Shown: in pieces, positions 58,692 to 64,000 of the stretch
How the letters are laid out: each line of letters begins with the position of its first letter
Numbering within the stretch: position 1 is the stretch's first letter
Assembly (NCBI RefSeq): GCF_000282375.1
Contig: NZ_AKJK01000051.1
Span: forward strand, 37,583-101,582
DNA: 64,000 bases
Direction of reading: 5' to 3'
From: Pseudomonas sp. GM50
Lineage (GTDB): Bacteria > Pseudomonadota > Gammaproteobacteria > Pseudomonadales > Pseudomonadaceae
Position numbers and translations under genes: made by a program
Notes under the pieces: model-generated
What the model saw: the letters and a program-made list of their open reading frames with translations, nothing else
Told to the model about the DNA's origin: nothing
Database searches by the model: none

Positions 58692-60371
58692 ATGAGTAAC
58701 AAGCTTAACGATGACTTGAAATTTCAGGCTTCGGAAAATACCTTGGGGCTGAATCCTGTTGTTGGACTACGTAGAAAGGATCTCTTGGGCTCTGCCCGCA
58801 TGGTGCTTAGCCAGGCCATCAGACAACCCATCCACAGTGCCAGGCATGTCGCCCATTTCGGCATCGAACTCAAGAACGTGCTGCTCGGAAAATCCGAGCT
58901 TCAACCGCAAAGTGATGACCGTCGCTTCCTTGACCCGGCGTGGAGTCAGAACCCGCTCTACAAACGTTATTTGCAAACTTATCTGGCATGGCGCAAAGAG
59001 CTTCACGCCTGGATCGATGACAGCAACCTGTCGCCAAAGGACGTCGCTCGCGGGCATTTCGTGATCAACCTCATGACCGAAGCCATGGCCCCGACCAACA
59101 CGGCGGCCAACCCGGCGGCGGTCAAACGCTTCTTCGAAACCGGTGGCAAGAGCCTGCTCGACGGCCTCTCCCATCTGGCCAAGGATCTGGTGCACAACGG
59201 TGGCATGCCGAGCCAGGTCAACATGGGTGCATTCGAAGTCGGCAAGAGCCTGGGCGTAACCGAAGGCGCAGTGGTGTTTCGCAACGACGTGCTGGAGCTG
59301 ATCCAGTACCGACCGATCACCGAGCAGGTGCATGAACGCCCGCTGCTGGTGGTGCCGCCACAGATCAACAAGTTCTACGTTTTCGACCTGAGCCCGGACA
59401 AGAGCCTGGCGCGCTTCTGCCTGCGCAACAACGTGCAGACGTTCATCGTCAGCTGGCGCAACCCGACCAAGGAGCAGCGCGAGTGGGGTCTGTCGACCTA
59501 TATCGAAGCGCTCAAGGAAGCGGTCGACGTGGTCACTGCGATTACCGGCAGCAAAGACGTGAACATGCTCGGCGCCTGCTCCGGCGGCATTACCTGCACC
59601 GCCCTGCTGGGTCACTACGCAGCGATCGGCGAGAAGAAGGTCAACGCCCTCACCCTGTTGGTCAGCGTACTGGACACCACCCTGGACAGCGATGTGGCCC
59701 TGTTCGTCGACGAGCAGACCCTCGAAGCCGCCAAGCGCCATTCCTACCAGGCCGGTGTGCTGGAAGGTCGCGACATGGCGAAAGTCTTCGCCTGGATGCG
59801 CCCCAACGACCTGATCTGGAACTACTGGGTCAACAACTACTTGCTGGGTAATGAGCCGCCGGTTTTCGACATTCTGTTCTGGAACAACGACACCACCCGG
59901 TTGCCGGCGGCGTTCCATGGCGACCTGATCGAGATGTTCAAAAACAACCCATTGATCCGTCCCGATGCCCTGGAAGTGTGCGGCACGGCGATCGACCTCA
60001 AGCAGGTAACCGCCGACATCTTTTCCCTGGCCGGTACCAACGATCACATCACACCGTGGAAGTCCTGCTACAAATCCGCGCAGCTGTTCGGCGGCAAGGT
60101 CGAGTTCGTGTTGTCCAGCAGCGGGCATATCCAGAGCATTCTGAACCCTCCGGGCAATCCGAAAGCACGCTACATGACCAGCACCGACATGCCGGTCAAA
60201 GCCGAAGAGTGGATGGAAAACTCCACCAAGCACACCGATTCCTGGTGGTTGCATTGGCAGGCGTGGCAGGCCGAGCGTTCGGGCAAACTGAAGAAATCCC
60301 CCGCCAACCTTGGCAACAAGGCCTATCCAGCGGGCGAAGCTTCGCCAGGTACTTACGTGCATGAACGTTGA
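58692..60371 (+). CDS. phaC1: Class II poly(3-hydroxyalkanoate) synthase 1
   Basis: A 559-residue alpha/beta-hydrolase-like polymerase that polymerises medium-chain 3-hydroxyacyl-CoA into PHA granules. The lipase-like box is GACSGG with nucleophile Cys296; Asp451 (GTNDHITPW) and His479 (SGHIQS) complete the triad. GGAG lies 9 bases before ATG 58692. First gene of the pha operon, with a sigma-54-type promoter upstream. Confidence 0.97.
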   Translation: MSNKLNDDLKFQASENTLGLNPVVGLRRKDLLGSARMVLSQAIRQPIHSARHVAHFGIELKNVLLGKSELQPQSDDRRFLDPAWSQNPLYKRYLQTYLAWRKELHAWIDDSNLSPKDVARGHFVINLMTEAMAPTNTAANPAAVKRFFETGGKSLLDGLSHLAKDLVHNGGMPSQVNMGAFEVGKSLGVTEGAVVFRNDVLELIQYRPITEQVHERPLLVVPPQINKFYVFDLSPDKSLARFCLRNNVQTFIVSWRNPTKEQREWGLSTYIEALKEAVDVVTAITGSKDVNMLGACSGGITCTALLGHYAAIGEKKVNALTLLVSVLDTTLDSDVALFVDEQTLEAAKRHSYQAGVLEGRDMAKVFAWMRPNDLIWNYWVNNYLLGNEPPVFDILFWNNDTTRLPAAFHGDLIEMFKNNPLIRPDALEVCGTAIDLKQVTADIFSLAGTNDHITPWKSCYKSAQLFGGKVEFVLSSSGHIQSILNPPGNPKARYMTSTDMPVKAEEWMENSTKHTDSWWLHWQAWQAERSGKLKKSPANLGNKAYPAGEASPGTYVHER

Positions 60372-60391
60372 GCTTCAAATAACTCGCAGTC

Positions 60392-60413
60392 CGCGGCACT
60401 GGGAGGTGCCGCG
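60392..60413 (+). terminator. Hairpin in the phaC1-phaZ gap
   Basis: Perfect 8-bp stem CGCGGCAC / GTGCCGCG with a six-base loop, 20 bases after the phaC1 stop. No T-run follows, so it is more likely a partial terminator or a 3'-end stabiliser that sets phaC1 above phaZ. Confidence 0.5.
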
Positions 60414-60504
60414 ATCTCTATCGATTACTCTCGAGGCCAACCTCGAACATTCTGCGACGGCCCGGGACGGCCCGATCAGCGTTTAAACCTACAGGGCTCT
60501 GTGC

Positions 60505-61359
60505 ATGCCGCAACCGTTCGTCTTTCGTACCGTCAACCTGGATGGCCAGACCCTCCGCACTGCGGTACGCCCCGGCAAGCCTCACTTGACGCCCTTGCTG
60601 ATTTTCAACGGCATCGGCGCCAACCTGGAGCTGATATTCCCGTTCGTCCAGGCTCTGGATCCGGACCTGGAAGTCATCGCCTTCGACGTACCCGGCGTCG
60701 GCGGTTCATCGACTCCCAATCGCCCGTATCGCTTTGCGGGCCTGGCGAAACTCACGGCGCGAATGCTCGACTATCTCGATTACGGGCAAGTCAACGTGAT
60801 TGGCGTTTCGTGGGGTGGCGCTCTGGCGCAGCAATTCGCCCATGACTATCCCGAGCGCTGCAAGAAGCTGGTGCTGGCGGCCACAGCGGCCGGCGCCGTG
60901 ATGGTTCCGGGCAAGCCGAAAGTGCTGTGGATGATGGCCAGCCCACGGCGCTACATCCAGCCATCGCATGTGATCCGCATCGCACCGATGATTTATGGCG
61001 GCTCGTTCCGTCGTGATCCGACCCTGGCTGCCAGTCACGCCGCCAGGGTTCGTTCGGCAGGCAAACTCGGTTATTACTGGCAGCTGTTCGCCGGCCTCGG
61101 CTGGACCAGCATTCACTGGCTGCACAAAATCCACCAACCAACCCTGGTGCTGGCTGGCGACGACGATCCACTGATCCCGCTGATCAACATGCGCATGCTG
61201 GCTTGGCGAATTCCCAATGCCCAATTGCACATCATCGACGACGGCCATCTGTTTTTGATTACCCGGGCCGAAGCGGTGGCACCGATCATCATGAAGTTTC
61301 TTGAGGAGGAACGTCAGCGCGCAGTCATGCATCCGCATCCGGCGCCATCGGGCGGTTAA
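60505..61359 (+). CDS. phaZ: Intracellular PHA depolymerase
   Basis: A 284-residue alpha/beta hydrolase. Ser102 in GVSWGGAL is the nucleophile; Asp near 222 (LAGDDDPLIP) and His near 250 (DDGHLFLI) complete the triad. It mobilises stored mcl-PHA and lies between the two synthases as in all mcl-PHA pseudomonads. Confidence 0.96.
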   Translation: MPQPFVFRTVNLDGQTLRTAVRPGKPHLTPLLIFNGIGANLELIFPFVQALDPDLEVIAFDVPGVGGSSTPNRPYRFAGLAKLTARMLDYLDYGQVNVIGVSWGGALAQQFAHDYPERCKKLVLAATAAGAVMVPGKPKVLWMMASPRRYIQPSHVIRIAPMIYGGSFRRDPTLAASHAARVRSAGKLGYYWQLFAGLGWTSIHWLHKIHQPTLVLAGDDDPLIPLINMRMLAWRIPNAQLHIIDDGHLFLITRAEAVAPIIMKFLEEERQRAVMHPHPAPSGG

Positions 61360-61488
61360 CCGATCCCGACTTTTGTTTATGAAAAGGAGTCGGCAGGAGG
61401 CCGTGCCGCGCAACAACCCGCAACAACGTCTATGGTGTTTTGTTCGGGTGTGTTTGTTTTTGGCCTGATGACGAAGGAGTGTTGACTC

Positions 61489-63171
61489 ATGCGCGACAAA
61501 CCAGCGAAGGGCTCGTTGCCCACTCCCGCTGCATTCATCAATGCACAAAGTGCGGTTACCGGTCTGCGCGGCCGGGACCTGCTTTCGACCTTGCGCAGCC
61601 TGGCCACCCACGGCCTGCGCAACCCGGTGTATACGGCCCGGCATGCCTTGAAGCTGGGCGGCCAGCTGGGCCGCGTATTGTTGGGTGAAACCCTGCACCC
61701 GACCAACCCGCAGGACAGTCGCTTTGCCGACCCGACGTGGAGCCTCAATCCTTTTTATCGCCGCAGCCTGCAGGCCTATCTGAGCTGGCAGAAAGAAGTC
61801 AAAAACTGGATCGACGAAAGCAACATGAGCCCGGACGATCGTGCCCGCGCCCACTTTGCCTTTGCCTTGATCAACGACGCTGTGGCGCCGTCCAACACGC
61901 TGCTCAATCCGCTGGCGATCAAGGAGTTTTTCAACTCCGGCGGCAACAGTCTGGTGCGGGGTATCGGCCATCTGCTCGACGACCTTATGCACAACCACGG
62001 CCTGCCAAGACAAGTCACCAAACAAGCATTCGAGGTGGGCAAAACGGTCGCTACCACCACCGGCTCCGTGGTGTTTCGCAATGAGCTGCTGGAGCTGATC
62101 CAGTACAAGCCGATGAGCGAAAAACAGTATTCAAAACCGTTGTTGATCGTGCCGCCGCAGATCAACAAGTTCTACATTTTCGACTTGAGCCCGAGCAACA
62201 GCTTCGTCCAGTTCGCCCTTAAAAACGGTTTGCAGACCTTCATTATCAGCTGGCGCAATCCCGATGTGCGTCATCGCGAATGGGGGTTGTCGTCTTACGT
62301 CGAAGCCGTCGAAGAAGCGATGAACGTGTGCCGGGCGATCACCGGCGCTCGCGAGGTCAACCTGATGGGGGCCTGTGCCGGCGGGCTGACCATCGCCGCG
62401 CTGCAAGGGCATTTGCAGGCCAAGCGGCAGCTACGACGGGTGTCCAGTGCGACCTACCTGGTCAGCATGCTCGACAGCCAGATAGACAGCCCGGCCACCC
62501 TCTTCGCCGACGAACAGACGCTGGAAGCGGCCAAGCGCCGCTCGTATCAGAAGGGCGTTCTTGAAGGTCGTGACATGGCCAGGGTGTTTGCCTGGATGCG
62601 CCCCAACGATTTGATCTGGAATTACTTCGTCAATAACTACCTGCTCGGCAAGGAGCCGCCGGCGTTCGACATCCTCTACTGGAACAATGACAACACGCGG
62701 CTGCCGGCAGCATTTCATGGTGATCTGCTGGACTTCTTCAAGCACAACCCGCTGAGTCATCCTGGCGGGCTGGAAGTGTGCGGCACGCCGATCGACCTGC
62801 AGAAAGTCACCGTCGACAGTTTCAGCGTGGCGGGCATGAATGATCACATCACCCCATGGGATGCGGTGTATCGCTCGACATTGCTGCTGGGTGGCGAGCG
62901 GCGCTTCGTGCTGTCCAACAGCGGTCATGTGCAGAGCATTCTCAACCCGCCTCACAATCCGAAAGCCAACTACGTCGAGAATCCGAAACTGAGCAGCGAC
63001 CCGCGAGCCTGGTATTACGATGCCAAGCGCGTCGACGGTAGCTGGTGGACGCAATGGCTGGGCTGGATTCAGGAACGCTCCGGCGCACAACGTGAAACCC
63101 AGATGGCCCTCGGCAACCAGAACTATCCACCGATGGAGGCGGCACCCGGTACTTACGTGCGCGTGCGCTGA
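61489..63171 (+). CDS. phaC2: Class II poly(3-hydroxyalkanoate) synthase 2
   Basis: A 560-residue paralogue of PhaC1. The active-site Cys296 sits in GACAGG (where PhaC1 has GACSGG), with Asp and His partners in GMNDHITPW and NSGHVQS. GAAGGAG lies 8-9 bases upstream. The phaC1/phaC2 pair arose by old duplication, as the two differ over the whole length, most strongly at the N-terminus. Confidence 0.97.
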   Translation: MRDKPAKGSLPTPAAFINAQSAVTGLRGRDLLSTLRSLATHGLRNPVYTARHALKLGGQLGRVLLGETLHPTNPQDSRFADPTWSLNPFYRRSLQAYLSWQKEVKNWIDESNMSPDDRARAHFAFALINDAVAPSNTLLNPLAIKEFFNSGGNSLVRGIGHLLDDLMHNHGLPRQVTKQAFEVGKTVATTTGSVVFRNELLELIQYKPMSEKQYSKPLLIVPPQINKFYIFDLSPSNSFVQFALKNGLQTFIISWRNPDVRHREWGLSSYVEAVEEAMNVCRAITGAREVNLMGACAGGLTIAALQGHLQAKRQLRRVSSATYLVSMLDSQIDSPATLFADEQTLEAAKRRSYQKGVLEGRDMARVFAWMRPNDLIWNYFVNNYLLGKEPPAFDILYWNNDNTRLPAAFHGDLLDFFKHNPLSHPGGLEVCGTPIDLQKVTVDSFSVAGMNDHITPWDAVYRSTLLLGGERRFVLSNSGHVQSILNPPHNPKANYVENPKLSSDPRAWYYDAKRVDGSWWTQWLGWIQERSGAQRETQMALGNQNYPPMEAAPGTYVRVR

Positions 63172-63182
63172 CGTTCAACGAA

Positions 63183-63204
63183 CCACGGCCGCCCATGGCC
63201 GTGG
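63183..63204 (+). terminator. Hairpin in the phaC2-phaD gap
   Basis: Perfect 8-bp stem CCACGGCC / GGCCGTGG, six-base loop, within the 59-base gap between phaC2 and phaD and without a T-run. Likely lowers phaD relative to phaC2. Confidence 0.5.
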
Positions 63205-63230
63205 CATGACTCGACCATTAAGAAGACTGG

Positions 63231-63851
63231 ATGAAAACCCGCGACCGGATTCTCGAATGTGCCCTGCAGTTGTTCAATCAGAAGGGCGAACCGAATGTGT
63301 CCACCATGGAAGTGGCCAACGAAATGGGCATCAGCCCGGGCAACCTCTACTACCATTTCCACGGCAAGGAACCGCTGATTCTCGGGTTGTTCGAGCGTTT
63401 CCAGGCCGAATTGACGCCCTTGCTCGATCCGCCGTCCGATGTGGAATTGGCGCCCGAAGATTACTGGCTGTTCCTGCACCTGATCATCGAACGCCTGGCC
63501 CACTACCGGTTTCTGTTCCAGGACCTGTCGAACCTTGCCGGCCGCCTGCCGAAACTGGCCAAGGGGATACGCAACCTGCTCAATGCGTTGAAGCGCACAC
63601 TGGCTTCATTGCTGGCACAGTTGAAAGCTCAAGGTCAGTTGGTCAGTGACACACAGGCGCTGGGGCAGCTGGTGGAACAAATCACCATGACGTTGCTGTT
63701 CTCGCTGGACTATCAGCGGATTCTCGACCGTGAAGGTGAAGTGCGACTGGTGGTGTATCAGATCATGATGCTGGTGGCGCCGCACTTGCTGCCGCCGATC
63801 AAGGTTGCGACCGAGCGGTTGGCATTGCAGTACCTCGAAGAGCACGACTAA
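63231..63851 (+). CDS. phaD: TetR-family regulator PhaD
   Basis: A 206-residue TetR-type regulator. The N-terminal HTH (ILECALQLFNQKGEPNVSTMEVANEMGISPGNLYYHFHGKE) is followed by a helical ligand domain. In P. putida PhaD activates the pha genes, responding to a fatty-acid-derived effector. Last gene of the operon; a REP pair follows, and the phaFI phasin genes are expected beyond the window. Confidence 0.95.
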   Translation: MKTRDRILECALQLFNQKGEPNVSTMEVANEMGISPGNLYYHFHGKEPLILGLFERFQAELTPLLDPPSDVELAPEDYWLFLHLIIERLAHYRFLFQDLSNLAGRLPKLAKGIRNLLNALKRTLASLLAQLKAQGQLVSDTQALGQLVEQITMTLLFSLDYQRILDREGEVRLVVYQIMMLVAPHLLPPIKVATERLALQYLEEHD

Positions 63852-63854
63852 TGC

Positions 63855-63944
63855 TGTGGGAGCGGGCTTGCTCGCGAAAGCTATTCATCATTCAACATTG
63901 ATGTCGATTGACCCACCGCTTTCGCGAGCAAGCCCGCTCCCACA
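63855..63944. repeat. REP pair (inverted)
   Basis: Inverted copies at 63855-63878 and 63921-63944 (GTGGGAGCGGGCTTGCTCGC type), just after phaD. The last 56 bases of the window show no gene. Confidence 0.9.
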
Positions 63945-64000
63945 TTGGATTTGTGGTGCTTTCCAGAATCCATGCACAATCGGCATAGGGGACGGCCTTC

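Overview
The window is a high-GC chromosomal segment of a fluorescent-type Pseudomonas (P. fluorescens group). This rests on the gene order: pilMNOPQ-aroK-aroB-damX-like, gltBD-hemE, ponA, maeB, rpmE, priA, argS, hslVU and the medium-chain-length PHA operon phaC1-phaZ-phaC2-phaD. Paired REP palindromes are scattered throughout, and several Pseudomonas-type small proteins are present. No rRNA, tRNA, CRISPR array or transposase was seen.

Layout. (1) 1-2.2 kb: the end of selO, a C-terminally truncated HigA-like antitoxin, trxC (thioredoxin 2) and a ParA-family ATPase. (2) 2.5-20.7 kb: one tightly overlapping, co-directional set of 19 genes with the full content of an aryl-polyene (APE) pigment cluster. 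It has two ketosynthases plus a chain-length-factor-like protein, two ACPs, a ketoreductase, two dehydratase domains (one fused to the AMP-ligase), a thioesterase, an ammonia-lyase, acyl- and glycosyl-transferases, a methyltransferase, a halogenase-like flavoprotein, and LolA-like, MMPL-type and lipoprotein export parts. The likely product is an aryl-polyene lipid placed in the outer envelope. (3) 20.7-26.8 kb: an accessory region that is partly AT-rich. It holds a small secreted protein, a frameshifted antitoxin, a queC gene convergent with a two-gene operon (XRE-type regulator plus a VUT/YhhQ-type transporter with an extra N-terminal domain), two small Pseudomonas DUF proteins, and a 1.4-kb cassette with two secreted proteins. 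The cassette lies between an exact 66-bp direct repeat made from the 3' end of a LysR gene.

(4) 26.8-36.5 kb: divergent LysR/MFS pair (YnfL/YnfM-like), hemE, gltD and gltB. (5) 36.8-45.0 kb: the minus-strand operon pilMNOPQ-aroK-aroB-SPOR ATPase (type IV pilus alignment complex plus shikimate pathway), divergent from ponA (PBP1A, 45.3-47.7 kb). (6) 48-58.4 kb: maeB, a secreted thermonuclease-like protein, rpmE, priA, argS, a SPOR protein, hslVU and a DUF971 protein. (7) 58.5-63.9 kb: phaC1-phaZ-phaC2-phaD, preceded by a very good sigma-54 (-24/-12) promoter match.

Most of the window is conserved core genome. The interesting parts are the APE cluster, with its fused ligase-dehydratase, atypical ammonia-lyase selectivity residues and halogenase-like enzyme, and the AT-rich QueC/VUT/XRE islet with the neighbouring repeat-bounded cassette. 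Functions are assigned from motifs and remembered family features; no database search was run.
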